Below are positions 1 to 6,248 of a stretch of 16,989 bases of DNA, one piece after another. Numbering within the stretch: position 1 is the stretch's first letter; each line of letters starts with the position of its first letter. This stretch comes from a bacterium (GTDB lineage: Bacteria; Patescibacteriota; Minisyncoccia; UBA6257; Brennerbacteraceae). The translations under genes were made by a program, and so were the position numbers. The notes under the pieces are model-generated. The model was not told where the DNA came from and made no database searches. It saw nothing but the letters and a program-made list of their open reading frames with translations. The DNA is taken from contig DAIDAW010000013.1 of the NCBI GenBank assembly GCA_027310425.1, positions 1-16,989 of the forward strand, in the 5' to 3' direction.

Positions 1-528
1 ACACTGGGTGATAATTACGAACATGATTTCTGTCAGATAATTTTTCACTATTCCGCAGATGATCCACGAGCCGCAAAACACATCGCGTCAAAAGTTAGGA
101 ATCTCGAACGCTGTAAACGCTACGCATGGAATCAATTTAGGAAAATGCGTACAGACAGTTATAGAACAGAGATTCAACTATCTACTTCAGATAAAAAGGC
201 TTTTGAGGAGTGTGTAAAGAAAATCGTCAAAGGCTTGTATTTCAAACAGGTTGGTCGCTATTTGGACTTAGAAGGTGAATATTCTGCGCGAATTGTTTGG
301 AATACATTTAATGTCGAGCATGATGTCGTTACGCGAGAACAAGTAAAAAAATTTTTGGGGCTACTAGGCAGCCAGAATTTTCTAGGTAATGATGTGTTCA
401 AATTTAGATTTAAGAAGATAGAAAATGGCAACTCGTCTTTGTGGGAGTTTCTTTTTTATAACCGGTTTCCTATATATCTTTTTCTAATTCATAAAGACGA
501 GAGTAGCGGATTTAGGAGTCTAAAATAG
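1..528 (+). CDS. Partial hypothetical protein, C-terminal 175 residues
   Basis: The frame is open from the first base of the window to a TAG at 526-528, so the gene begins upstream. The first in-frame ATG is at 145, but the codons before it are free of stops and read like protein, so 145 is probably internal. The visible part is mixed charged and aromatic, with no signal peptide or membrane segment. A stretch near residues 73-82 (KIVKGLYFKQ, followed by VGRYL) recalls from memory the tail region of some HNH-endonuclease-associated hypothetical proteins. That is a weak impression, not an assignment. Base composition is AT-rich with codons such as TTT, AAA and ATA, unlike the GC-rich genes that follow, which suggests recent acquisition. 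No convincing terminator follows. Function unknown. Confidence 0.6.
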   Translation, partial: TLGDNYEHDFCQIIFHYSADDPRAAKHIASKVRNLERCKRYAWNQFRKMRTDSYRTEIQLSTSDKKAFEECVKKIVKGLYFKQVGRYLDLEGEYSARIVWNTFNVEHDVVTREQVKKFLGLLGSQNFLGNDVFKFRFKKIENGNSSLWEFLFYNRFPIYLFLIHKDESSGFRSLK

Positions 529-695
529 ATACTATCCCTAGTTACCTACAACAACCTGCAGAAAGGGAGCAATCCTCGCCGTTTTATAATATCTCCCTAG
601 AATAGCGCTGCTTTGTTACGTACTGAATCGGATTGAATTTAAAAAACGTTCTGACAATCAAATCAGAAATTTCTCCGGTCCTGCGGGGTTATTTT

Positions 696-704
696 TGTTA
701 TAAT
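696..704 (+). promoter_or_regulatory. Extended -10 promoter of glyA, leaderless configuration
   Basis: TGTTATAAT is a perfect -10 hexamer (699-704) with the TG extension. Six bases separate it from the ATG at 711, so transcription should start at or within a base of the start codon. No Shine-Dalgarno is present and no good -35 is seen at 16-18 bp. A 6-bp inverted repeat, TTCTGA/TCAGAA (649-654, 663-668), lies just upstream and could bind a regulator. Confidence 0.7.
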
Positions 705-710
705 GCGGCT

Positions 711-1916
711 ATGAAGGATAAACAAGTTTTGAAAATCATCCGAGCCGAACGCGCGCGCCAGAAAAAGACAATCAACCTCATTGCTTCCGAAAATTACGTT
801 TCCTCGGACGTGCGGGAAGCGCTCGGTTCCGAACTGACCAATAAATACGCAGAGGGATATCCCGGGCTTCGCTATTATGCGGGAAACGCGCACAGCGACG
901 AAATCGAAAATCTCTGCAAACAGCGCGCTCTGAAACTTTTTCATTTGGACAAAAAGAAATGGGCGGTGAATGTGCAACCGCTTTCCGGCTCGCCGGCAAA
1001 CCTCGCCGTCTATGCCGCGCTTGTGCCATTCGGAGAAACAATCATGGGTATGGCACTCGACCAAGGCGGACACCTCACGCACGGCAGCAAAGCGTCACTC
1101 GCGGGGAAATTATGGAAACATATATCGTATGGCGTTTCACCCAAAACCGAGATGCTTGATTACGCAGAGCTGCTGCGCATTGCCAAAAAGGAAAAACCGC
1201 GTCTCATTATCGCAGGGTTTACCGCCTATTCGCGCGCGATTGACTGGCGCAAAATGCGAACGATTGCCAACGCAGCCGCCGCATACCTCCATGCCGATAT
1301 GTCGCACATCGCCGGACTCGTTGCCGGCGGCGTTTCCGCAAGTCCGTTTCCATACGCGGATACGGTCATGACGACAACCCACAAAACACTGCGCGGACCG
1401 CGCAGCGCCATCATTTTTTCCCGCATCGACAAACGGGAACTGCCGGGGAAAATAGATAAAGCCGTATTCCCCGGAATCCAGGGCGGTCCGCATCTGAATC
1501 AGATCGCCGCGGTTGCTGTTGCGCTCGCAGAGGCAACGCGTCCGGATTTCAAAAGCTATGCCAGGCAAATAATCAAAAATGCGCGCGCGCTCGCCGACGA
1601 ACTCTCGCGGCTCGGCTGGAGGATTGTTTCCCATGGCACCGATACCCATCTTTTTCTCGTCGATACCTGGATGAACGGCACGGGCATTCCGGGGAAGGCG
1701 GCAAGCGATGCCCTGGAACGGGCAGGCATCATCGTGAACAAAAATACGATTCCGTTCGACGCGCGAAAACCGTCCGATCCGTCCGGCATCCGACTCGGTA
1801 CTGCTGCGCAAACCACGCGCGGCATGAAAGAGAGCGACATGATCCGCATTGCGCGCAGAATAAACGCAGTGCTCCGACGGGCGATGCAAAAAAGGAATAG
1901 AAAATCTTTGAAATAA
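711..1916 (+). CDS. glyA: Serine hydroxymethyltransferase
   Basis: PLP enzyme that interconverts serine and glycine with transfer of a one-carbon unit to tetrahydrofolate, in the cytoplasm. The 401-aa product is close to the usual length (about 410-420). Visible motifs are NLIASENYVS near residue 22, YAEGYPGLRYYAGN near 46, the PLP lysine in TTTHKTLRGPR (Lys225), and HADMSHIAGLVAGG before it. The ATG at 711 is chosen over an upstream TTG at 633 because family homology begins here and a perfect extended -10 lies six bases before it. The residues between 633 and 711 do not resemble the family. It stands alone, with the infB promoter overlapping its last codons. SGSPAN replaces the SGSQAN of E. 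coli, a variant also seen in eukaryotic enzymes. Assignment is firm. Confidence 0.97.
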   Translation: MKDKQVLKIIRAERARQKKTINLIASENYVSSDVREALGSELTNKYAEGYPGLRYYAGNAHSDEIENLCKQRALKLFHLDKKKWAVNVQPLSGSPANLAVYAALVPFGETIMGMALDQGGHLTHGSKASLAGKLWKHISYGVSPKTEMLDYAELLRIAKKEKPRLIIAGFTAYSRAIDWRKMRTIANAAAAYLHADMSHIAGLVAGGVSASPFPYADTVMTTTHKTLRGPRSAIIFSRIDKRELPGKIDKAVFPGIQGGPHLNQIAAVAVALAEATRPDFKSYARQIIKNARALADELSRLGWRIVSHGTDTHLFLVDTWMNGTGIPGKAASDALERAGIIVNKNTIPFDARKPSDPSGIRLGTAAQTTRGMKESDMIRIARRINAVLRRAMQKRNRKSLK

Positions 1917-1936
1917 TTCCCTAATCGGCGTATACT
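1908..1936 (+). promoter_or_regulatory. Sigma70-type promoter for infB-rbfA
   Basis: TTGAAA (1908-1913), a 17-bp spacer and TATACT (1931-1936) form a near-consensus promoter overlapping the end of glyA. The predicted start near 1943 leaves a leader of about 130 nt before infB. The leader holds a direct repeat of CGTATGC around 1945-1966 but no obvious attenuator. Confidence 0.75.
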
Positions 1937-2073
1937 ATATCACGCGTATGCGGTTCCTCCGTATGCTTCCTCTCTAAACTATGCAATCATTTTCCCTTAA
2001 AAGCTGATTCATTCTGCTTTTGCACAATTGCATACGAAGCAACGGAATTCGGCCTCTTGCGAGGCATTATTTT

Positions 2074-3534
2074 ATGAACAATTCTTCTCAAAAATTGATT
2101 GTGCGGCCGCCGGTTGTTGTTATCATGGGGCACGTGGACCATGGCAAAACAACGCTTTTGGATTATATCCGCAAAACCCGCGTTGCTGCCAAAGAAGCAG
2201 GCGGCATTACCCAACACTTGGGCGCGTATGAAGCGGACGCAAACGGACGCATCATCACATTTCTGGACACTCCGGGCCATGAGGCGTTTTCGAAAATCCG
2301 CGAACGCGGCAGCGCGGTTGCGGACGTAGCGATCCTCGTGGTCGCTGCGGAAGAAGGCATGAAACCGCAAACCGTTGAAGCGCTTTCCTATATCCAGAAG
2401 GCAAATCTGCCGTATATTCTCGCAATCAACAAGATCGACCGGCCGGGCGCGAACGCGGACAGGATTAAACAGCAACTCGCGGAACGCGGCGTATACGTCG
2501 AAGGCTGGGGCGGCGCTGTGCCGGTTGCAGAGATTTCGGCAAAAACAGGCCAAGGCGTTGACACGCTCCTTGAACTCATTTTGCTCGTATACGATATGGA
2601 CCCGCAGCGTGCGGATCCGGACGCAAAGCCCGAAGGAGTGATACTCGAATCCCTGCGCGATGCAAAACGGGGGTTGAATGCCAATGTCCTTGTGCTTAAT
2701 GGCACGCTCAAGCGCGGCGACACGATTTTCACGAAAAGCGGAAAAGCAAAAATAAAAATTCTGGAAAATTTCCTGGGAAAACCGCTGGAGCGCATCTCAT
2801 TTTCCTCGCCTGCATTTGTTATCGGATGGGAAACGCAACCATTGGTCGGCGAATGGTTTTCAACCGACGCGCCGGAATTTCAAACAGCGCACGCGCAACC
2901 GGATGCAGGTTCCGGAGAGACAACGCAACGAGAAAATGCGCTCAACCTTATCTTAAAGGCGGATGTTTCCGGATCCTTGGAAGCGCTCGAAACGGTCATA
3001 TCTGCAACTATCGCGCAGACGAACACCGAATTCTCGATTGTCGAAAAATCGATCGGTGACATCACTTTCTCGGATTTGAAAACCGCAGAAGCAACGAATG
3101 CAGTCATCATCGCGTTCCGAAGCTCGATGTCCCAGGAAACAAAAGGATATATCCAATCGCGGCCGATCACGATTATTTCCGGCGATATCATCTATCATCT
3201 CGCGGAAGAAATCCAGAAACTTCTTGCCCAGCGCGGAGGGAAATCCGATGAAGAGCCTTCGGCGCAGGCGCACATCATTATGGTTTTTTCGAAGAAAGAC
3301 AACAAAAACCGGCAAGTGGTCGGCATACGCCTGACGCGCGGAAGCGTATTCGCGGGAGACCAGTGCACAATCACCCGAGGCGCTGAAACGATTGGAAAAG
3401 GAAAGGCACTGTCGCTCAAAAAAAACAAGGACGAATACGATACTATAGAAGCGGAAGGAGAGTACGGAATCCAATTCCAGACGGAAACTGACCTCGCGGT
3501 CGGCGATATAATCCTCTTCCGGCATACTTCATAA
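2074..3534 (+). CDS. infB: Translation initiation factor IF-2, short form
   Basis: GTPase that brings initiator tRNA to the 30S subunit and promotes subunit joining. The G domain is complete: GHVDHGKTT (residues 19-27), DTPGH (65-69), NKID (119-122) and SAKTG (155-159). The translation-factor beta-barrel, domain III and C-terminal domains follow. The 486-aa length is far below the 700-890 aa usual in bacteria, because the G domain begins almost at the N-terminus. The whole N-terminal extension is absent, as is typical of reduced genomes and CPR bacteria. The ATG at 2074 is preferred because GAGG lies nine bases upstream (2061-2064). An upstream TTG at 2020 in the same frame has no ribosome site. 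rbfA follows after nine bases, so the two are probably co-translated. Confidence 0.96.
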   Translation: MNNSSQKLIVRPPVVVIMGHVDHGKTTLLDYIRKTRVAAKEAGGITQHLGAYEADANGRIITFLDTPGHEAFSKIRERGSAVADVAILVVAAEEGMKPQTVEALSYIQKANLPYILAINKIDRPGANADRIKQQLAERGVYVEGWGGAVPVAEISAKTGQGVDTLLELILLVYDMDPQRADPDAKPEGVILESLRDAKRGLNANVLVLNGTLKRGDTIFTKSGKAKIKILENFLGKPLERISFSSPAFVIGWETQPLVGEWFSTDAPEFQTAHAQPDAGSGETTQRENALNLILKADVSGSLEALETVISATIAQTNTEFSIVEKSIGDITFSDLKTAEATNAVIIAFRSSMSQETKGYIQSRPITIISGDIIYHLAEEIQKLLAQRGGKSDEEPSAQAHIIMVFSKKDNKNRQVVGIRLTRGSVFAGDQCTITRGAETIGKGKALSLKKNKDEYDTIEAEGEYGIQFQTETDLAVGDIILFRHTS

Positions 3535-3543
3535 TCATTTTCC

Positions 3544-3930
3544 GTGAAAGAACACATTGCCCGCGTCGAACACCTGCTCAGCAAGGAATTGAGCGCGGTT
3601 ATCCGCGAAGAATTTGACGCTCCCGCAGGCGCGTTGATTTCGGTCACAAAAACAGAGGTGTCGCCGGACACGCTCTATGCGAACGTATCCGTGTCAATTT
3701 GGCCAGACGAAAAGCGCGATGAAACATTCACCATGCTCCGGCGCGCATCCGGGCACCTGTATTCGTTTCTGGAAAAGCGTATGCGCGTGCACCCGATTCC
3801 CAAACTCCATTTCGTACTCGATACGAGCATTGCCCAGGCGAGTAAAATCTATTCACTCATGGATGGCGAAAGCGAACCCGGAAAAACAGATTCCGACGCA
3901 GACATTGCGCCAAAGGAAAAGCATAGGTAG
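3544..3930 (+). CDS. rbfA: Ribosome-binding factor A
   Basis: Small KH-fold factor that binds the 30S precursor and helps mature the 5' end of 16S rRNA. The 128-aa product has the family pattern: an N-terminal helix (HIARVEHLLSKELSAVI), the TKTEVSPDTLYANVSVSI strand, then LRRASGHLYSFLEKRM and a final strand with LHFVLDT near residue 85. The C-terminal tail is acidic and lysine-rich. It starts with GTG nine bases after infB, with no clear Shine-Dalgarno, so translation is probably coupled to infB, and infB-rbfA adjacency is classical. A promoter for the following tRNA lies inside its last codons (3905-3933). Confidence 0.93.
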   Translation: MKEHIARVEHLLSKELSAVIREEFDAPAGALISVTKTEVSPDTLYANVSVSIWPDEKRDETFTMLRRASGHLYSFLEKRMRVHPIPKLHFVLDTSIAQASKIYSLMDGESEPGKTDSDADIAPKEKHR

Positions 3931-3933
3931 AAT
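3905..3933 (+). promoter_or_regulatory. Original tRNA-Cys promoter, inside the rbfA 3' end
   Basis: TTGCGC (3905-3910), a 17-bp spacer and TAGAAT (3928-3933) predict a start at 3940-3941, exactly at the first base of the partial tRNA-Cys copy. It therefore looks like the native tRNA-Cys promoter, now about 310 bp away from the intact tRNA gene. Only six upstream bases (AAACAC) are shared with the intact copy, so that copy lacks this promoter. Confidence 0.6.
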
Positions 3934-3934
3934 A

Positions 3935-3973
3935 AAACACGGCCTGGTAGCCAAGAGGTAAGGCGAAGGTCTG
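3935..3973 (+). repeat. 39-bp direct repeat, left copy
   Basis: It is identical base for base to 4245-4283, at an offset of exactly 310 bp. It covers six bases of 5' flank plus the tRNA-Cys sequence through anticodon base G34. After a 30-nt insertion (3974-4003) the match resumes for seven more bases, CAAAACC (4004-4010 versus 4284-4290). Confidence 0.95.
3941..3973 (+). pseudogene. tRNA-Cys 5' half, truncated copy
   Basis: The acceptor 5' strand GGCCTGG, the D arm and the anticodon 5' strand AAGGT with loop bases CTG are present and identical to the intact tRNA-Cys at 4251. The gene is interrupted between G34 and C35. Only CAAAACC is recognisable beyond the insertion; the T arm and 3' acceptor strand are missing, so this cannot fold into a tRNA. 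Confidence 0.85.
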
Positions 3974-4003
3974 TCTCCCTTCGGGAGATCTGCCGTAGGC
4001 AGA
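3974..4003. repeat. 30-nt double palindrome in the tRNA anticodon position
   Basis: Two perfect 15-nt hairpins stand back to back: TCTCCC-TTC-GGGAGA and TCTGCC-GTA-GGCAGA. Removing these 30 bases restores the exact tRNA-Cys string through GGTCTG and CAAAACC, so it looks like a clean insertion between anticodon bases 34 and 35. It may be a small palindromic mobile element or an RNA structure belonging to the neighbouring nuclease gene. Confidence 0.8.
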
Positions 4004-4013
4004 CAAAACCGCA

Positions 4014-4271
4014 ATGCGCTGTTTTACGTACATCCTTCTGAGTTTGAAAAATAGAGATATCTACATCGGAAGCGCCGAAGATATAAAAAAACGGTTCATT
4101 CTCCATAACGCAGGGAAGGTGCGAGCAACAAAGGCATATCGTCCATGGAAATTACTCGAATACTATGAGTATAATTCCAGAGGCGAAGCGATGAAACAGG
4201 AAAAATTCTTCAAAACTGGCCAACAAAGAGAAATAATCAAGAGGAAACACGGCCTGGTAGCCAAGAGGTAA
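4014..4271 (+). CDS. Small GIY-YIG (URI-type) nuclease ending inside tRNA-Cys
   Basis: 85-aa single-domain GIY-YIG protein. The motif strands are TYILLS (residues 5-10) and YIG (17-19). The catalytic candidates Arg27 and His31 lie in KKRFILHN, and Glu63 lies in MKQEKFFKTG. The C-terminal pattern FFKTGQQREIIKR matches stand-alone GIY-YIG proteins of the UPF0213/UvrC-like group. Function is unproven: DNA repair, restriction or homing are all possible. The last eight codons (K78-R85) and the TAA are supplied by the tRNA-Cys repeat; the stop lies in the D loop. There is no Shine-Dalgarno before the ATG; two hairpins lie immediately upstream. Transcription probably comes from the old tRNA promoter at 3905-3933 or from infB-rbfA read-through. 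RNase P maturation of the tRNA would remove the stop codon from the message. Confidence 0.85.
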   Translation: MRCFTYILLSLKNRDIYIGSAEDIKKRFILHNAGKVRATKAYRPWKLLEYYEYNSRGEAMKQEKFFKTGQQREIIKRKHGLVAKR

Positions 4272-4283
4272 GGCGAAGGTCTG
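4245..4283 (+). repeat. 39-bp direct repeat, right copy
   Basis: Identical to 3935-3973. Here the repeat continues into the complete tRNA-Cys gene and also encodes the C-terminus of the GIY-YIG protein. Confidence 0.95.
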
Positions 4284-4322
4284 CAAAACCTTTATACAGG
4301 GGTTCGATTCCCCTCCAGGCCT
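4251..4322 (+). tRNA. tRNA-Cys (anticodon GCA)
   Basis: Complete cloverleaf: acceptor GGCCTGG/CCAGGCC, three-pair D stem GCC/GGC, anticodon stem AAGGT/ACCTT with loop CTGCAAA (GCA), T stem AGGGG/CCCCT with loop TTCGATT. The discriminator is T (U73), the identity base for cysteine. CCA is not encoded. Its first 21 bases overlap the end of the GIY-YIG coding region, and its own upstream promoter has been displaced by the insertion. Confidence 0.95.
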
Positions 4323-4385
4323 CACGAATCTGCATGAACGGCAAAGAATATAGAATATTTTCTGCTGCGCATTGAATCTTTATTC

Positions 4386-4471
4386 GGGCGAGTGATGGAA
4401 CGGTAGACATGAGGGACTTAAAATCCCTTGGCTGCAAAGCCGTGAGGGTTCGACTCCCTCCTCGCCCACCA
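4386..4471 (+). tRNA. tRNA-Leu (anticodon TAA)
   Basis: Class II tRNA: acceptor GGGCGAG/CTCGCCC, anticodon stem AGGGA/TCCCT with loop CTTAAAA (TAA), a long variable arm TGGCTGCAAAGCCG, T arm GAGGG-TTCGACT-CCCTC, discriminator A and an encoded CCA (4469-4471). It lies 63 bp after tRNA-Cys; a possible -10 (TAGAAT) sits near 4349. It is the only tRNA in this window with CCA in the DNA. Confidence 0.95.
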
Positions 4472-4480
4472 AGTGAACCC

Positions 4481-4504
4481 TTCGGGAACTTTGCCCGAAA
4501 ATTT
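4481..4504 (+). terminator. Weak intrinsic terminator after tRNA-Leu
   Basis: TTCGGG (4481-4486), a 7-base loop and CCCGAA (4494-4499), followed by AATTTT. The stem is short, so strength is uncertain; it fits the end of the tRNA island before the convergent gene at 4542. Confidence 0.45.
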
Positions 4505-4541
4505 TGCCATGCAAGATGCGCCTGCGATTTTTCGATGCGAT

Positions 4542-4904
4542 TCAGATGGGACACGCGGCAGGGTCGATTGCGTCGAAAGTAATATCAGACGCGATATCAT
4601 TCATCGCGCGGATCGAAAAGCAGCGCACCGGCTTAGCAAGCGAGCGCGCGAGCTTGACTTCTTCCAAAACCCCTTGCGATACGTCGCCGAATACCCAGAT
4701 TTCATCGCTGATTCTCACCAGGTCGTTGTTCGCTTCGATCAGCCTCGTGCGGTCCACGCTATCGAGCAAAAAATAGGAAAACATCATAAACGCCGAAAGC
4801 GGCGTGCAATCCTGCTCCAAAATGAATTTCACGATATATTCGCGCAGATAAAAATTCCGCCGCGACATCGCGGCAAACACGATTTTTTGTTTCCTACGCC
4901 CCAT
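4542..4904 (-). CDS. Conserved hypothetical, nucleoside deoxyribosyltransferase-like fold
   Basis: 120-aa soluble protein. A hydrophobic strand, KIVFAAM, near the N-terminus is followed by a helix with TPLSAFMMFSYFLL (from about residue 34), then RLIEANNDLVRISDEIWVFG and VLEEVKLARSLAKPV. The layout (strand, helix with a TP/NP-like turn, then a D-E-hydrophobic-W strand and an SxGVLEE helix) resembles small Rossmann-like proteins related to nucleoside 2-deoxyribosyltransferases. I recall similar CPR hypothetical proteins but cannot name a family securely, and substrate and role are unknown. It starts six bases after a TGCTATACT extended -10 with no Shine-Dalgarno, so its message is probably leaderless. 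murA ends 18 bp upstream on the same strand. Confidence 0.75.
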   Translation of the reverse strand: MGRRKQKIVFAAMSRRNFYLREYIVKFILEQDCTPLSAFMMFSYFLLDSVDRTRLIEANNDLVRISDEIWVFGDVSQGVLEEVKLARSLAKPVRCFSIRAMNDIASDITFDAIDPAACPI

Positions 4905-4910
4905 TTTTTC

Positions 4911-4919
4911 AGTATAGCA
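4911..4919 (-). promoter_or_regulatory. Extended -10 promoter, leaderless configuration
   Basis: On the minus strand TGCTATACT is followed by six bases and then the ATG at 4904, the same spacing as at glyA. It lies between the murA stop and the next gene, so that gene can be transcribed on its own. No good -35 is seen. Confidence 0.65.
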
Positions 4920-4922
4920 CGC

Positions 4923-6212
4923 TCATAGCGCCACACGCCGGATATCAGCGCCCAAAGCGCGCAAACGTTCGTCGATGCGTTCAAATCCACGATCAATAAT
5001 GTGTGCATCCGACAGTACGGTTTCTCCCTGCGCAACCAGGCCAGCGATAATCATCGTCATGCCTGCGCGGATATCCAAACTTTTCAACTCGGCGCCGCGC
5101 AAAGCCGTGGGGCCCACGACAATCGCACGATGAGGATCCAAGACCATTGCGCTTGCCCCCATTTTAACCAGCTCATTCACGTATCCAAGCCTTCCCTCAT
5201 ACATCCACTCTTGAATCAGGCTGACGCCCTGCGCCTGCGTTGCAAGCACAGCGAACGGCGGCACCTGATCGGACATCAGCTTCGGATACAAACCGCACTG
5301 GATTTTCCCTGCCTGATAAATTCCTGGCGGTTTTGCGACGCGCATCCATGCGTCACCCATCTCGAGATTCGCGCCCATTGCCTGCAATTGAAGAATGCCG
5401 GCGTCCATGAAATCCGGATTGATACCGCGTATCATTACTTCCGAACGCGTTGCCGCGCACAATACGGCAAGATTCATTGCCTCGTCCGAATCGGAAATAA
5501 CCGTATGTTCGCTCTCTTGCGCGATCGCGCGACCGCCTCTGCCATGCACGCGAATCGTGTTCGTGCCGATCCCTTCAATGGCGATCCCCAGGCTCTCCAA
5601 AAAAATGCATACGTCCTGCACGTGCGGTTCTGCTGCCGCGAGCTTTATCGTTGTTATGCCGTTCGCTGCGCTTGCAGCCATAAGAACCGTTTCGGTTGCC
5701 GTAACACTCGTTTCCTTCATCACGATCGTCGCAGCTGACAGGCCGCCATGCGCGTCAAACACCTGAGCGCCGTTTTCATTCTCGATTGCAACGCCAAGCG
5801 CGCGCAGGCCGCAAAAAAGCGGATCAAGCGGCCGCGCGCCGATCGCATCGCCGCCGGGCATTGCGATACGCACCGCGCCCAAGCGCGCAAGCAGGGGACC
5901 GATTAAAAGCACCGAACCGCGCAATTTGCGCACAAGCGCATTCGCGAATTCCGGATCGCGGGCCTGCGTGACGATTCCGGCACGCACCACGATCTCGTGC
6001 TGCTCCTGATCGATTTCGACCTGTACGCCGAACAAACGCATAATATCAGCAAGCCTGAATACATCCTGAATCATCGCGCAATTACGCAGGCGCGTTATGC
6101 CCCGATTGAGCAAACTCGCGGCCAAAATCGGCAGCGTCGCGTTCTTCGAACCGTACACCCTGATTTCGCCGCCGAGTTCCCTGCCGCCATGAATCACAAA
6201 AACATCAGCCAT
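4923..6212 (-). CDS. murA: UDP-N-acetylglucosamine 1-carboxyvinyltransferase (Asp-type MurA)
   Basis: Cytoplasmic enzyme for the first committed step of peptidoglycan synthesis, adding enolpyruvate from PEP to UDP-GlcNAc. The 429-aa length is normal. The substrate-binding GSKNATLPIL motif holds Lys23 and Asn24 (Lys22/Asn23 in E. coli). The catalytic loop reads MPGGDAIGARPLD: Asp122 stands where E. coli has Cys115, the residue alkylated by fosfomycin. The C-terminal domain keeps an aspartate in LMSDQVPPFAVLA. Asp-type MurA occurs in Mycobacterium and Chlamydia and is intrinsically fosfomycin-insensitive; the same is inferred here. It begins with ATG directly behind a TTGACG/TATGAT promoter and has no Shine-Dalgarno. 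It stops with TGA, showing UGA is not recoded. Confidence 0.96.
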   Translation of the reverse strand: MADVFVIHGGRELGGEIRVYGSKNATLPILAASLLNRGITRLRNCAMIQDVFRLADIMRLFGVQVEIDQEQHEIVVRAGIVTQARDPEFANALVRKLRGSVLLIGPLLARLGAVRIAMPGGDAIGARPLDPLFCGLRALGVAIENENGAQVFDAHGGLSAATIVMKETSVTATETVLMAASAANGITTIKLAAAEPHVQDVCIFLESLGIAIEGIGTNTIRVHGRGGRAIAQESEHTVISDSDEAMNLAVLCAATRSEVMIRGINPDFMDAGILQLQAMGANLEMGDAWMRVAKPPGIYQAGKIQCGLYPKLMSDQVPPFAVLATQAQGVSLIQEWMYEGRLGYVNELVKMGASAMVLDPHRAIVVGPTALRGAELKSLDIRAGMTMIIAGLVAQGETVLSDAHIIDRGFERIDERLRALGADIRRVAL

Positions 6213-6220
6213 ATATACTC

Positions 6221-6248
6221 ATCATAGGCCACTAAGGAATTTCGTCAA
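6221..6248 (-). promoter_or_regulatory. murA promoter, near-leaderless
   Basis: On the minus strand TTGACG (6248-6243), a 16-bp spacer and TATGAT (6226-6221). The murA ATG at 6212 begins nine bases after the -10, so the predicted leader is only zero to three bases. Confidence 0.7.

Larger units (their letters stand above)
3974..4283 (+). mobile_element. Candidate GIY-YIG element inserted in tRNA-Cys
   Basis: This 310-bp unit consists of the double palindrome, a GIY-YIG nuclease gene and, at its right end, a copy of the tRNA-Cys 5' half that rebuilds a complete tRNA gene at the junction. Integrative elements often restore the tRNA they enter, but usually the 3' half is restored; here it is the 5' half. 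No integrase, transposase or intron core is seen. A simple local duplication is the alternative. Confidence 0.5.

Noticed and set aside
1137..1889. 250-codon minus-strand frame opposite glyA
   Set aside because: It is a mirror of a GC-rich coding gene, with Arg/Cys/His-rich random composition and no family pattern.
2953..3525. 190-codon minus-strand frame opposite infB
   Set aside because: Antisense shadow of a firmly identified gene; the protein sequence is not family-like.
3941..4322. Group I or archaeal-type intron in tRNA-Cys
   Set aside because: A full tRNA-Cys follows the insert, so no splicing is needed; no P/Q/R/S-like core or bulge-helix-bulge structure was seen, and the 3' half is not split.
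4923..6212. UGA recoded to glycine (SR1/Gracilibacteria code)
   Set aside because: murA and secA both end on TGA at the expected family length, and no in-frame TGA interrupts a conserved gene.
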